In this document: positions 1-10,074 of the stretch, in pieces
Position numbering within the stretch: the stretch's first letter is position 1
Layout of the letters: each line of letters starts with the position of its first letter
From: Euborellia annulipes
Taxonomy: Eukaryota > Arthropoda > Insecta > Dermaptera > Anisolabididae
Length of the DNA stretch: 64,000 nucleotides
Direction of reading: 5' to 3'
Assembly: GCA_023213315.1 (NCBI GenBank)
Contig: JAKCPI010013920.1
Location: 1 to 64,000 of the forward strand
The notes under the pieces: generated by a model
What the model was told of the DNA's origin: nothing
The model's database searches: none
Seen by the model: the letters and a program-made list of their open reading frames with translations, nothing else
Position numbers and translations under genes: made by a program

Positions 1-204
1 ATTGTTAATTAAATTTTCTTTTTGGACCTCATTGGAACGTATAGATACGTATCTATAAAACAAAATTGAACCTATTTTGTTACTAGACCTTTGTAATAAT
101 GCCCAGGAACATCAAAGAAATGTATTTAAAGAAGATAAAAAAAATTTAATTATAGACTAATACAATTTTTATTATTTTTCATTTGAGAGATTTAATTATT
201 AAAA
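1..204. other. AT-rich sequence, nothing recognised
   Basis: AT-rich DNA with no ORF, RNA gene or repeat that I can support. Confidence 0.5.
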
Positions 205-345
205 TTTATGGTCATTTAGATCCGGTTCCTATTTATTTAAATTGATTGTTAGAAAATTCCATTAAAAAACATTTTCGTCCGGGACGGGATGCGAACTAAC
301 GACCCCTTGGCGTGCTAACCACTTCACCAAGCCTCCAGGGGCCCA
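205..345 (-). repeat. SINE-B copy, tRNA-derived head plus tail
   Basis: Read on the minus strand, a tRNA-like head shows an A-box-like TGGTGAAGTGG and a B-box AGTTCGCATCC. It is followed by the family tail, an imperfect inverted repeat around TTTATTTAAATTGAT that is also seen at 36155-36300. The tRNA cloverleaf is not intact, so this is a SINE and not a tRNA gene. Confidence 0.6.
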
Positions 346-399
346 AAATTTCATTTCAAAATTCCAAACAGAAAGACAGACGGACTTTAGCGAATTATA

Positions 400-628
400 T
401 ATATATAACTTTACTACTTGCCAGGGAGTCTACGCCCCCAGGACCTCCTTGCTCATTTTCGGGGAGCAATTGCATCAAATTTATTCTTGCTTTTACAATA
501 GGCAAAATTTTTAAAGTTTCAAATTTCCCTCTCCGCTCCACTTCCTGTAACTCTATCCAATCAGCGAGAGATGAGGCACATACACAGAGGGACAGGAAGC
601 CTGCCGCTAGCGCTTTTATATTATAGTA
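400..628 (+). repeat. R2 repeat, copy 1
   Basis: The inverted partner is at 42668-42940. Shared blocks include CCAATCAG, CACATACACA, GGGACAGGAAG and TAGCGCTTTTATATTATAG. A shorter related piece is at 15690-15770. There is no ORF and the class is unknown. It directly abuts the large palindrome that begins at 629. Confidence 0.6.
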
Positions 629-2520
629 TGATGAATATATGGGTGATTTTTTACAAACCGAACATTTCTGACCGACATGTTTTCGATTTGGCTGAAATTT
701 TTTACGGGTTTTATAACGAAAAAAAGATATTATCCGCGAGGATTTTCTTTTTCTTAATATTTTGGGAAATAGCGATCGAAAATGAAAAAATTGTGATTTT
801 CTGCTTAGACGCTCACTTTTTAAAATTCTTAACTGTTCTATTTGAGTTGAGAAAAAACTTTTTTTACCAATTTAAAGCTAAAGAGTGAACTTTAAGAAAA
901 AATTGTTCCACCAAAATTTATTAAAGATTTCACATTGCTATCAACAATTGAAATCGTGAAATCGATTTTAACAATGGGGCCCCAAATGCATCACTTTTTT
1001 ATTATAACCATCACTTCTACGTCATTTAATGCCGATAACGGTTTTTTAATCGATGGAGAATCAATTAGTATTATTGAAAAAAATCCCGGTTAAGTACTTT
1101 CATGCGGTAAAATGAGGTCATATCAAAAATAAAAAAAAAAGTCCGGGGGAACCACTCTTTTTAAAACTATATTTAGATTTAATGTAGCTTTTATATAGTA
1201 GCCAAGTAAGAGAGTTATTTTTCGATACTTTTTTGCCTAAAAACAGGTTTTTCGAGAAAAAACTAATTTTGGAGTTAATCATTCGGGATTTTTTATTTAT
1301 TCTATTGAGATTTTTATTTTCGCACCAAATGACAACCCATTTAGTTCGATCTGATGTTGTTCCGAAAATCTAAGTTTTACTAAATTAGAATTTGTATGCA
1401 CCGGAAAAATAAAATGATAGGAAAAAATAAATAGTGAAATCTTAGCTGAAAAACTCAGTTCTTCTAATCGTGATTCCTCAATTATGCCTTTTGAAGACAG
1501 AGGAGTTATTCAAGCCGAAAAACTTTTTCTTGCAAAGATTTTTTTCTTCCCCTAGGGCATGCACGAAAAAAAGTTTTTCGGCTTGAATAACTCCTCTGTC
1601 TTAAAAGGTATAATTGTGGGGAATATACGGTTAGAAAGAATGAGTTTTCAGCTAAAGATTTCACTATTTATTTTTTTCCTATCATTTTATTTTACCGGGC
1701 TGCGGTAAATTCTAATTTGAAAGTTTAAACCCCTGTAGATTCCGAACGGCTAATCAGATCAGACTAAATGGGATGTCATTTGGTGCAGAAAGAAAAACCT
1801 CTAATAGAATAAATAAAAAAATCCCGAATGATTAACTCCAAAATTAGTTTTTTTCTCGAAAAACCTCATTTTTTAGGCAAAAAAATATCGAAAAATAGCC
1901 CTACTTGTGCAACGGATAGCTACTTGACCATAAAAGCTACATTAAATCTAAATATAGTTTTAAAAAGAGTGGTTCAATACCCCCGGACTTTTTTTTCTTA
2001 TTTTTGATATGACGTCATTTTACCGCATGAGAGTACTTAGCGGGATTTTTTTTTCAATAGTACTAATTGATTCTCCATCGATTAAAAAACCGTTATCGGC
2101 ATAAAATTTGACGTAGAATGCGATGGTTATAATAAAAAAGTGATACATTTGGGGCCCCATTGTTAAAAATCGATTTCAAGATTTCAATTGTTGATAACAA
2201 TGTGAAATCTTTAATAAATTTTGGTGGAACAATTTTTTTCTTAAAGTTCACTCTTTTTAGCTTTAAATTGGTAAAAAAAGTTTTTTTCTAGCTCAAATAG
2301 AACCAGAGTTATGAATTTTTAAAAGTGAGCGTCTAAGCAGAAAATCATCAAATTTTCACATTTTCGACCCTCGATATTTTCCAAAATATTAAAGAAAAAA
2401 GAAAATCCTCGCGGATGGCTATCTTTTTTTCGTTATAGAACCCGTAAAAAAAATTTCAGCCAAATCAAAAACATGTCGGTCAGAAAGTGTTCGGTTTGTA
2501 AAAGAATCACCCATATATAT
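629..2520. repeat. 1.9 kb near-perfect palindrome (foldback element)
   Basis: The left arm from about 629 and the right arm ending about 2520 are reverse complements over nearly their whole length. Examples are ATATGGGTGATTTTTTAC against its complement near 2491-2517, and GACAGAGGAGTTATTCAAGC at 1497 against its complement ending near 1600. The centre is near 1548 with a short spacer of about 50 bp. Arms are about 0.9 kb, with scattered substitutions and small indels, so the structure is not new. There is no coding capacity. It is probably a foldback transposon; a local inverted duplication is the alternative. Confidence 0.8.
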
Positions 2521-3090
2521 ATATATATATTTAAGATATGTGAAGGTGTATTTCTTAATGAGTCATAAATAAATATATATATATTAATTGGGAACATTAT
2601 TAAAGAAGGCGATCGTCCGCCGCAAGCCAACTGGAGGGCGGTCTCCTGATTAGACGCGTCGCCCACCCTTAGCGGGTGACGAGGGTAGTTGCAGATACCC
2701 GTAGTAATGCCGGAAATCAATAAATATAAAATTTTTTCTCACTTTATTAACAATTATAAATCTCATCTCTAAATAAATCTTTTTTTTTCCAATTTGATTA
2801 AGTTCCCTATAAAGAGGATGGCGTAGTATATTATAGTTCATTCGTTCAATCAATTGATATTCAATTGCAAAATGAATGATATCGCTTCAATTACCCTTCT
2901 TTTTATGACTTTTTCAAAAACATTAAAAATCTAAAAAATACATCGATTGATAAGTGTAATCCATTAGATAGTTGGTATGTAATTTTAGTGTGTTATTGTA
3001 TAGGATGGCAATAACTGCTCCGGTTTAGATCGGAGTAACGAATGGAGAGAAAACGAAACAAGAGGGGTGATTTTTTTTTTTTGGGAAGTT
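2521..3090. other. AT-rich sequence with a small GC-rich patch
   Basis: Mostly AT-rich. The exception is 2607-2712, a GC-rich patch with no family I recognise and no open frame beyond chance length. Confidence 0.4.
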
Positions 3091-3199
3091 TTACTACTTT
3101 TTTTGTGGAGGGGCTTTGGGACGGGCTCCCCGTTGACCGTGCGCATGCTCACCCCTTCTATATACGTGTGTATTGATGCGCGCGAGAGTGGGGGGTGGA

Positions 3200-3207
3200 T
3201 GACGTCA
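3200..3207. promoter_or_regulatory. CRE palindrome TGACGTCA
   Basis: Perfect CREB/ATF-type site inside the 3.1-3.4 kb CpG cluster, 28 bp from an X-box motif. Binding is inferred. Confidence 0.45.
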
Positions 3208-3234
3208 CGGGGCGAGGGCGGCCCGCCAGTGGCG

Positions 3235-3247
3235 GTTGCTAGGCAAC
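3235..3247. promoter_or_regulatory. RFX-type X-box GTTGCTAGGCAAC
   Basis: Near-palindromic 13-mer with two half sites around one base. It fits the RFX consensus. Its exact reverse complement occurs at 38851-38863 in the other CpG-rich block. Such sites often mark promoters of ciliary genes, but no such gene is visible here. Confidence 0.5.
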
Positions 3248-3400
3248 CGGGGCTGTTGCCGCGAAATTCAATAGCATTCGTACAACGCGTGGGGTTGTTC
3301 GCTTGTTCGCCCGGGGGATCAAAAGGGGGATGATGGCCGCCCCTTCGAGCTCCCCACGTGCAGAGCCCACCCGTCCGACCGTCCTCTCCGCCTTTTATCA

Positions 3401-3885
3401 CCTTTAATCAGACTAAATAAAAATATTTTCTGAAATTACAATTCATTGATTAAATTTCTCAAATTTAGGATTCTTTTCTTTTTTATTGCACAAGGGAATT
3501 AGGAAGGGAGAGAGATACCCTGATTAATCGATAGATAATCGCACTAATCAGCTTATCGAGGAGAGCGTTGTTTGGAGTAGGATATATGCCGGCTAGCAGG
3601 GGTTGAGACAAGATGAAATGAAAAATTCAACTACCATTTTATTAATATATTATATACTCTAATTGTTTTTATATTATACAGCCTATTGAAAAATCTTGCC
3701 ATCTGAGAAAGTTCTTCAGGATTTTTGTTTTTTTAATAATTAAATTTAGATATAAATGCAACCCATTTGACAAAAGTTTAATTTTTATTTGTAAAATGAA
3801 TTAGGTGAATTAATGAAGCAGAAATTATATATATAAAGAGTGAAATTATATATAAGCTTATATCTCGTTTGGAGCCGTGAAGAAA
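3401..3885. other. AT-rich sequence, nothing recognised
   Basis: No gene or repeat that I can support. Confidence 0.4.
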
Positions 3886-4113
3886 ATTCTTACAATTTAA
3901 TATTAATTCAAAAAGCTGACAAAAGATAGGGGCCGCCGGGAGTCGAACCACCAAATTGTACTCCGTATGCCCTACCACCAAATAGTGAATAACCGAATGC
4001 CGTGCTGTGGTCCAGTGGTAAGCATACTGAGTACAAATCAGTAGATCCGTGGTTCGACTCCCGGCGACACTTTCTTTTGTAGGCTATTTGATTTAATAAA
4101 TATTAAATTGTAT
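3886..4113. repeat. Palindrome with two divergent tRNA-like arms
   Basis: The arms are reverse complements, with outer blocks around TTACAATTTAATATTAATTC and its counterpart near 4095-4113. Each arm carries a tRNA-like unit. The plus unit (about 4009-4070) has A-box TGGTCCAGTGG and B-box GGTTCGACTCC. The minus unit (about 3933-3995) has TGGTGGTAGGG and the same B-box. The acceptor stem does not pair properly, so neither is called as a working tRNA gene. Confidence 0.6.
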
Positions 4114-4620
4114 GAATTAGTAGACCTATGTATTTCAAAATTATTTAAAATGGAGTAATTCAGTCATAAAGATGGCCTCAAAAATGCAGAGACGTTTCGA
4201 GTTTAATTAAATAATCAGAACCTTTAAGAGTATATAGGATGTACATTGAGAGGCAATATTAAATCTACCCATCCGTATTCTAAAGTGTCATTTCATTGTT
4301 TTTATAATAAATTTTAGATGATGGAAATCTAATGTAATTCTCTTCCACGTTTGAACCACAAGTTTCCATTAAATATTTTTTTTTAAACTGATAACCACTT
4401 TTAAAGTTGACACTCCAAAGGTCGAAATATATATATGAAGAAATAATATATTGAAACATATCACCTTGTGTTTTTAGTTTTATTTTATTTAATTTTTCAT
4501 ATATTTTTTTTTAACAACGAAATAAGGCAATCAATGCATGAGAGTTTAATATTGTCTCATACTATACGTACAATAATATATACCTAAGATATAGGCCTAG
4601 GCCTATTATTGCATTAGATA
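4114..4620. other. AT-rich sequence, nothing recognised
   Basis: No gene or repeat that I can support. Confidence 0.4.
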
Positions 4621-4622
4621 TA

Positions 4623-4896
4623 AAAATCTGGTGTGGCACAGCACACAACTTTCTCTTACCTTCGGCAAAATAAAGTTGTGTTCTGTGCTTGCCACCCCAT
4701 ATTTTTTGTGTCGATATACAGTATATTTAGTTTTCGCCGATATATTTAGAATTCAAAATGTATACCTCTAAACATGGGAAAATATTTATATTTTGTTGCC
4801 AAGGACTTTTATGAGAGTACAAGAGTAAAGTGTGCTTCAAACAATTATGATAGCAAAATGAGAATATACATTTTAAAGAGCATCTAAAAAATTATT
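4623..4896 (-). repeat. F1 element, right half only
   Basis: F1 is defined here as running from a TACTTTCTCTTACC hairpin to a CACCAGATTTTT hairpin. This copy keeps the second hairpin, with arms around AATCTGGTGTG, and the adjoining body. It is truncated near 4896. Confidence 0.7.
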
Positions 4897-4924
4897 ATAT
4901 TTCTTGAGTGTGGAAGTGGCTGTG

Positions 4925-5235
4925 ATTAATATCTTAAAAGAATGGCAGGAGGTAGCAAATTAATATTTTAATGTCATTAACAAATCCGAAGCAACATATG
5001 ATTAAATATATTTATACAAATTTACATATGACAATTGTAAGTAAAAATTAAAAATAACAACCATTTTAATATTTTAATTGTTAATGATGTTAATTATAAA
5101 TAAAAATCTATTGTAGCCTGATTTGTCTGATGATGGTCAAATAAATTAAGACCGAAACGTCGCGAATATCTGGAAGTTTTATTGTTTTGGAGACGCTCCT
5201 TCTTGGCTGCTACCTCCTGTGATTCTTTTAAGATA
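4925..5235 (+). mobile_element. Inverted-repeat element with one hammerhead-like core
   Basis: Ends carry GGCAGGAGGTAGCA (near 4945) and its diverged complement near 5205-5218, both next to a TTAAAAGAAT-type block. Inside is a hammerhead-like core at 5127-5161. There is no protein coding. It is most simply a decayed Penelope-like fragment, by association with the RNA motif. Confidence 0.5.
5127..5161 (+). ncRNA. Hammerhead-like ribozyme core
   Basis: Order seen: CTGATGA, one extra T, stem II GGTC/GACC closing an 11-nt loop, then GAAACGTC. This fits the minimal hammerhead variants described with Penelope-like elements, where stem III is reduced to a self-complementary ACGU so that two copies must pair to cleave. 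The one-base insert after CTGATGA departs from the textbook core and lowers certainty. Confidence 0.6.
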
Positions 5236-5333
5236 AAAAATTATTATTTTTTGTATTTTATGGTGATTGAGTGAGGAAAAAAAAGACGAGTGCAGCCAAA
5301 TATTCTTTTATTTCAATTTTCGCCCTCACGGCA

Positions 5334-5368
5334 GACGTTTCGGCCCGAGGTCTAGGCCACCTTCGGAG
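5334..5368 (-). ncRNA. Hammerhead-like core, left arm
   Basis: Read on the minus strand: CTCCGAAGGT (a diverged CTGAAGAT), stem II GGCC/GGCC around a 9-nt loop, then GAAACGTC. The core strand is mutated, so activity is doubtful. Confidence 0.45.
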
Positions 5369-5600
5369 CTGCATACATATATAATGAGAAAAGCATAATT
5401 TAAAATTAGCACGCTACACACCTCCAATGCAATTACAATAAACAATATTTATGATAATATACCCGGCTGTCAAAGCTAGCACACTTTTGATTATTGCCAG
5501 TTGGATATGTTTTCATAAATATTGTTTATTGTAATTCCATTGGAGGTTTGTAGCGTGTTAATTTTAAATTACTCTTTTCTCAATATATATGTATGCAGCT

Positions 5601-5633
5601 CTGAAGATGGCCTAGACCTCGGGCCGAAACGTC
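5601..5633 (+). ncRNA. Hammerhead-like core, right arm
   Basis: CTGAAGA, extra T, stem II GGCC/GGCC with a 9-nt loop, GAAACGTC. All core elements are intact apart from the family-wide single-base insert. Confidence 0.6.
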
Positions 5634-5739
5634 AGTCGTGAGGGCGAGAATTAAAATAAAAGAATATATGACTGCACTCGTCCTGTTTTTTTTTTCTTGA
5701 CTCCATCACCATTAAGCCTACAGCCACATATCTTTGTCG

Positions 5740-6126
5740 ATTTTGTATTTTAATCAAAACCGTTATAAGAAATTTCGGGAAAATCAAAAAAAAAAAAAAA
5801 AAAAAAACTGAAAAAGTACATCAGTAAAGTACTAGTACTTTTTGGCCGATTTTGATTAAAGGCTTATTTTCATGTCCCTGGGGGTGCCTAACTTAAATAT
5901 AAAATTTCAACCTCCTAGCTCAATTCCTTCATGCTTTAAATTGAACACAGACACCCAAACAGACAGAACATGATGCGAAAACCACTTTTTTGGACTCAGG
6001 GGACCTCAGAACGTGTATATCGATCAAAATCTCGACATCGAATTTTTGACATGAATCCAATACTTAATATTAATATATATAGGCTCTATATATATATAAA
6101 GATAGTATATAGATAAGAGAAAGTAA
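5740..6126 (-). repeat. F1 element, left half
   Basis: Body blocks AGTAAAGTACTAGTACTTT, CTCGACATCGAATTTTTGAC and CCACTTTTTTGGACTCAGG match the other F1 copies. It ends near the AAGAGAAAGTAA terminus. The CACCAG hairpin half is missing; that half may be the piece at 4623-4896, now separated by the two hammerhead elements. Confidence 0.7.
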
Positions 6127-7090
6127 ATATACTGTATATGCTGTGATGTATTCACGAACTTGGCGAATATATTATAATTAAAGACGAAACGTCTTATTCT
6201 TTGCAAGTTTTAGCAACTCTTTCTTCTTTTTGACTTCCTCTTCTTTCCTATAATTTTGATTATTTACAATTCTTTACACTATTTTCTCTAATTGCAAATT
6301 TTGAGGCTCATATTTTTCTTCGTCTTCTTTATTGTTCTGAGACGTCTAATTAAATCTACCTTTCTCACTATTTCTTTATAAACCTATATGAATGTATGGG
6401 AAGGGATTTAACCCATCCTAGTATAATCTCAAGAAAGAAACTATAAACTTTATCCTAATAAGTTTAGTAGGCCTATATTTTTAATTCTTTTTGAAATTTA
6501 TTTTTAGCTCTACGCCTTTGTGTATTTATACAAATTTGTATATAGGTCAGTTTTCTCCCACTCTTTTTCTCTCACCCTCGCTCGCTATTTAAGGTGCAAA
6601 TGTCTCATATTACCTTTAAACGATTTTATTCGAAATTTGAGCGTTATAATGTTTTGTTGCTTTTATTGAATGCTATAAAATATCGAAAAACGATCTCGAG
6701 CTTGCGAATTCGCACTATTTGATTAAAATGTATTTATTTACTCTCTCTCTCTCTTTTTCTCTTCCCACCCTATTTTCCTGACCAAATTAAATTTTCCCAT
6801 TTATCAGCTTACCATCCTTTTTATTATAAAAAAGTTATTTTGAAAAGAGCAGGCTCTATTCTGATTAGAAAGTTGAAAATAATTTGGAAGGAAATTTTTT
6901 TTGACTTTTATTCATTTACGTCTTTATAATCCTTTAAATTATTGTTTTCATGGGAATATACTGGGGTGGGTTCCCGTTTCCTTCCCTAGGAGTTGTTGGT
7001 CATGAGATGGTTTTGAACCTATTTTGCCTTCAATTCAGGATTATAGGCTTAACTGCATCCAGCAGAGTCCAAGACAAAGTAAACTATAAT
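6127..7090. other. AT-rich sequence, nothing firm
   Basis: Contains an isolated GACGAAACGTC near 6184 without an upstream core, and a CT-rich tract near 6741-6770. No gene recognised. Confidence 0.4.
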
Positions 7091-7091
7091 A

Positions 7092-7187
7092 GTTTTACTT
7101 TCTCTTACTCTATTTATGAAATATATAGAGAAAAAGTATTGAATTCAAAAATTCGATGTCGAGATTTTGATGGATCTTCACGTTTTA
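7092..7187 (+). repeat. F1 element, left-end fragment
   Basis: Starts with TTTACTTTCTCTTAC and runs through ATTCGATGTCGAGATTTTGA, then breaks off. The open frame over this fragment is chance. Confidence 0.6.
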
Positions 7188-7244
7188 TTTATTATTTACT
7201 GGAGACACTTTCGGAATTTAACAAATATAATAATCATACTTGTG

Positions 7245-7355
7245 GGCCTATTGTTGGCATCCTCGGGGCCACCACCTACTCGAGTTTCTACCGTGTTTGG
7301 CATTGCTTCACAGCAACGATCTTGAGGGCTGTTGCTCTATTCCTTTGCCAAAATT
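7245..7355 (-). repeat. 5S rRNA-like SINE fragment
   Basis: The + strand resembles the complement of the 5S internal promoter region: GGCATTGCTTCACAGCAACGA follows the GTTGCTTAACTTCGGTGA-type block of 5S rRNA, but is diverged. Related pieces are at 29220-29330, 31725-31805 and 54680-54770. Confidence 0.4.
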
Positions 7356-7706
7356 AGAAATGAAATTATTTTTTGAGTCTTTTCCTAAAATGAAATTTAC
7401 ACTTTCGAAATAAATTTTGAAATATTACTTTATATTTAGTATTTTAATCTATAATTTTCTAAAAAAAAAAAAAATCCAAAGCCTCTCTTTGCAAATTATT
7501 AAACCCCCCTCCAAGCCTATTATCGACGTCATGATCCGCTAGCGCAAAGATGAAACATTGACACACAACTTGCATAAGAATCAGGCGCTGCTGCTATTAA
7601 AGTTTCATCTTTGCACTGAAGTTTAGAATAGGGATTCTTAATTTATTTTTATATTGGAATTCACTTTACCAGTAAAGCAAAAAACCATAGACCCCACCTC
7701 AGTATA

Positions 7707-7886
7707 TTTTTTACTTTCTCTACCTATGTATATATGTAATATATAATATATATAGAGAGAAAGTATTGGATTCATGTCAAAAATTCGATGTCGAGATTTT
7801 GATGGATCTTCACGTTTTGAGGTCCCCTGAATCCAAAAAAGTGGTTTTCGCGACATGGTCTGTCTGTCTGTCTGTCTGTGCTGTGT

Positions 7887-7927
<41 letters not shown>

Positions 7928-8424
7928 GTGAACAAAATATCTCAAGAACGAAAAGAGCTAGGAAGTTGAAATTTTATATTTAAGTTAGGCACCCCCATGG
8001 GACCTGACACGAAGCTTTTGACCAAAATCGACCAAAGAGTACTAGTACTTTACTGATGCACTTTTTCAGTTTTTTTCGATTTTCTCTAAATTTGCTCCAA
8101 CGATTTTTTTTAAAATTCATATATCAACTATTTTTTAGTTGCTCTTTAAAATGTATATTCTCATTTTGTGATTGAAATATTCTGAAGACCACTTTACTCT
8201 TGTACTCCATAGAAAAGATAGGAGAAATGGTTGCCATGGTAACAAAATATAAATATTTTGCCATACTTATAAATTTTACATCTTGAAAATCGAATGTACC
8301 GTACTGTCGGAAACTAAATACATGTCGACACAAAAAATCTGGTGTGACAAGCACAGAACACAACTTTCGATTACCGAAGGTAAGATAAAGTTGTGTGCTG
8401 TGCGCCAGTCACACCAGATTTTTT
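7707..8424 (+). repeat. F1 element, full-length copy
   Basis: The best complete copy, about 718 bp. The left end folds as TACTTTCTC...GAGAAAGTA. The right end is a palindrome of about 80 bp from CTGGTGTGACAAGCACAG to the CACCAGATTTTTT terminus. A GT microsatellite (about 7889-7925) lies inside. No transposase is present. Terminal inverted repeats shared between the two ends are not apparent; each end is its own hairpin. Confidence 0.75.
7889..7925 (+). repeat. (GT)n microsatellite
   Basis: About 18 GT units inside F1, at a spot where other F1 copies also carry short GT or GTCT runs. Confidence 0.85.
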
Positions 8425-8617
8425 AAATATAAGATATTATTATTTTTTAGATAAACTTGAAGAGGAGGAATGCCTTCTAAATTTCTATCTCAAATAACTT
8501 AAACATTTTAAGAGATTTTTAGATGCAGTTTTTTTTTTTAATTCATTGCGATTATAAGTCTATTTTAATGACTAATATAGACAGTCTTTTAATTCATTTA
8601 AGGAAAAATGATTATTT

Positions 8618-8882
8618 TTTTTATTTTAAAACACTCACACTTTTTTCTCATTCACACTGACACTCGCACACACATTCACAGTCTTTTCGATAACTCAGGC
8701 CATATAAGACTTTAGGAAAACCGTCATATATGATCATATCTATTGGGGGTCCAGGAATTTCTATTTAAGCCATTTGGTATCCAAATGCCTTAAATAAAAT
8801 TTTCGGACTGTCTGGGGTCTGAACCCGCGAAGTTCAGGATAGAAGGTAGGCGCCCTACCAACTATACCAAGCTGAGGGGCGA
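8618..8882 (-). repeat. SINE-A, near full length
   Basis: On the minus strand the head reads TTGGTATAGTTGG (A-box-like) and GGGTTCAGACC (B-box). It is followed by a conserved body with the inverted pair TTAAGCCATTTGG/CCAAATGCCTTAA, TTATATGGCCTGAGT and a CA/GT-rich tail. Other copies: 14928-15136, 18185-18468, 41855-42090, 46455-46715. Confidence 0.75.
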
Positions 8883-8884
8883 AA

Positions 8885-9490
8885 AAAGATTTAGATAGGG
8901 AATAATATTTAATTTTTTTTTTGAAATTACTTTTTTCTTTGATAAGGAAATTGCTGTGTTTATTTTTTTATTCTAGGCTCTCAGAGCTCTAGAAATAATT
9001 CCATGGATTTGCAAATAACTTAGAATAAAATTTTGACTATGTTATTATTTTTATTGATCAAGCATTTACATGACATATTTACAAATACCATTTTCACCAA
9101 ATCTATGTCTTCTAAACTAATTACTCGACCCCTTCCCACCATGTAAGTCAAAAATATTGATAAATTACAAATTAAATGCCTCCCTCTCTCTCTATAAAAT
9201 GACACAAATAGGATTGAGTTTGATTTCCCCCTGAATGTCTATTTTGATATCTTTGATATTTTAAAATAGCTCCCCTAAAAGCGTTCTGTTTGTCTTTAAA
9301 TAAATTCATCGGGGTGGATTGAATATCTATCTATATTTATGGTTAAAAAGAACTATTTAATTATTGACTTTGAATCCATCATGTTCCTTTCCAAAACATG
9401 TAACAGATCAAAACAATATATTTGGATTTTCGAAATTTACTCTCTTTGGACCCAGGCAAATTATATTCGTTTAAATGTCTCCTTTGTAAT
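8885..9490. other. AT-rich sequence, nothing recognised
   Basis: No gene or repeat that I can support. Confidence 0.4.
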
Positions 9491-9491
9491 A

Positions 9492-10074
9492 TTTTTTCTC
9501 TTACCTAAATATATAGAAATTATTGGATTCATGTCAAAAATACGATGTCGAGATTTTGATGGATATACTCGTTTTGAGGTTCCTTGAGTCCAAAAAATGG
9601 TTTTCGCGACATGGTCTGTCTGGGAACAAAATATCTCAAGAACAAAAAGAGTTAGGAGGTTGAAATTTTTTATTTAAGTTAGTTTTCCCCTGGCACGTAA
9701 CACGAAGCTTTTGAACAAAATTGACGAAAGAGTATTAGTACTTGCCTGGTGTACTTTTTCAGTTTTTTTTTTTATTTTCTCCAAATTCACTCAAACGATT
9801 TTGATGAAAATTTAAAAATCAATTATTTTTTACATGCTCTTTAAAATGTATATTCTCATTTTGCCTTTAGAATTGTTTGAAGCACACTTTACTCTTGTAT
9901 GCAAAATATATTTTCCCATGTTTATAAATCTTGAATTCAAATATACCGTACTTTCGGAAACTAAATAAATTTTATATTCCGACACAAAACAATCTGGTGT
10001 GACAAGGACACAACACAACTTTCGATACCGAAGGTGAAAGTTGTGTGCTGTGCGACAGTCACACCAGATTTTTT
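9492..10074 (+). repeat. F1 element, internally shortened
   Basis: Begins in the TTTCTCTTACC terminus and ends in the AGTCACACCAGATTTTTT terminus. Several internal deletions bring it to about 580 bp. The open frames across it are shadows of the repeat. Confidence 0.7.

Larger units (their letters stand above)
3100..3400. promoter_or_regulatory. CpG-rich cluster, candidate promoter or enhancer
   Basis: About 300 bp of GC- and CpG-rich DNA in otherwise very AT-rich sequence. It includes a perfect CRE, an RFX-type X-box and a half NRF1 motif (GTGCGCATGC). The frames open across it on both strands look like by-products of base composition. No exon could be tied to it. It may serve a gene outside the window or be a distal element. 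Confidence 0.5.
5276..5706. mobile_element. Head-to-head pair of hammerhead-bearing units
   Basis: A palindrome of about 430 bp with arms of about 185 bp around a spacer of about 47 bp. Arm blocks include AATAAACAATATTTATGA and GAGTGCAG with their complements. Each arm carries one hammerhead-like core pointing outward (5334-5368 minus, 5601-5633 plus). There is no ORF. Confidence 0.65.

Noticed and set aside
3215..3235. CTCF site in the CpG cluster
   Set aside because: CCGCCAGTGGCGG resembles the core but lacks one G of the AGNNGGC box; too weak.
2985..3401. 138-codon minus-strand frame in the CpG cluster
   Set aside because: GC-rich DNA leaves several frames open on both strands. No domain or splice site, and it overlaps an equally open plus-strand frame.
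4009..4070. Functional tRNA gene
   Set aside because: A- and B-boxes are present, but the acceptor stem does not pair and the copy is part of a palindromic repeat.
7638..7856. Recurring peptide-like translation across several loci (7.7, 16.9, 32.3 kb)
   Set aside because: All lie in the F1 repeat; frames are broken differently in each copy and point either way, so it is not a transposon protein.
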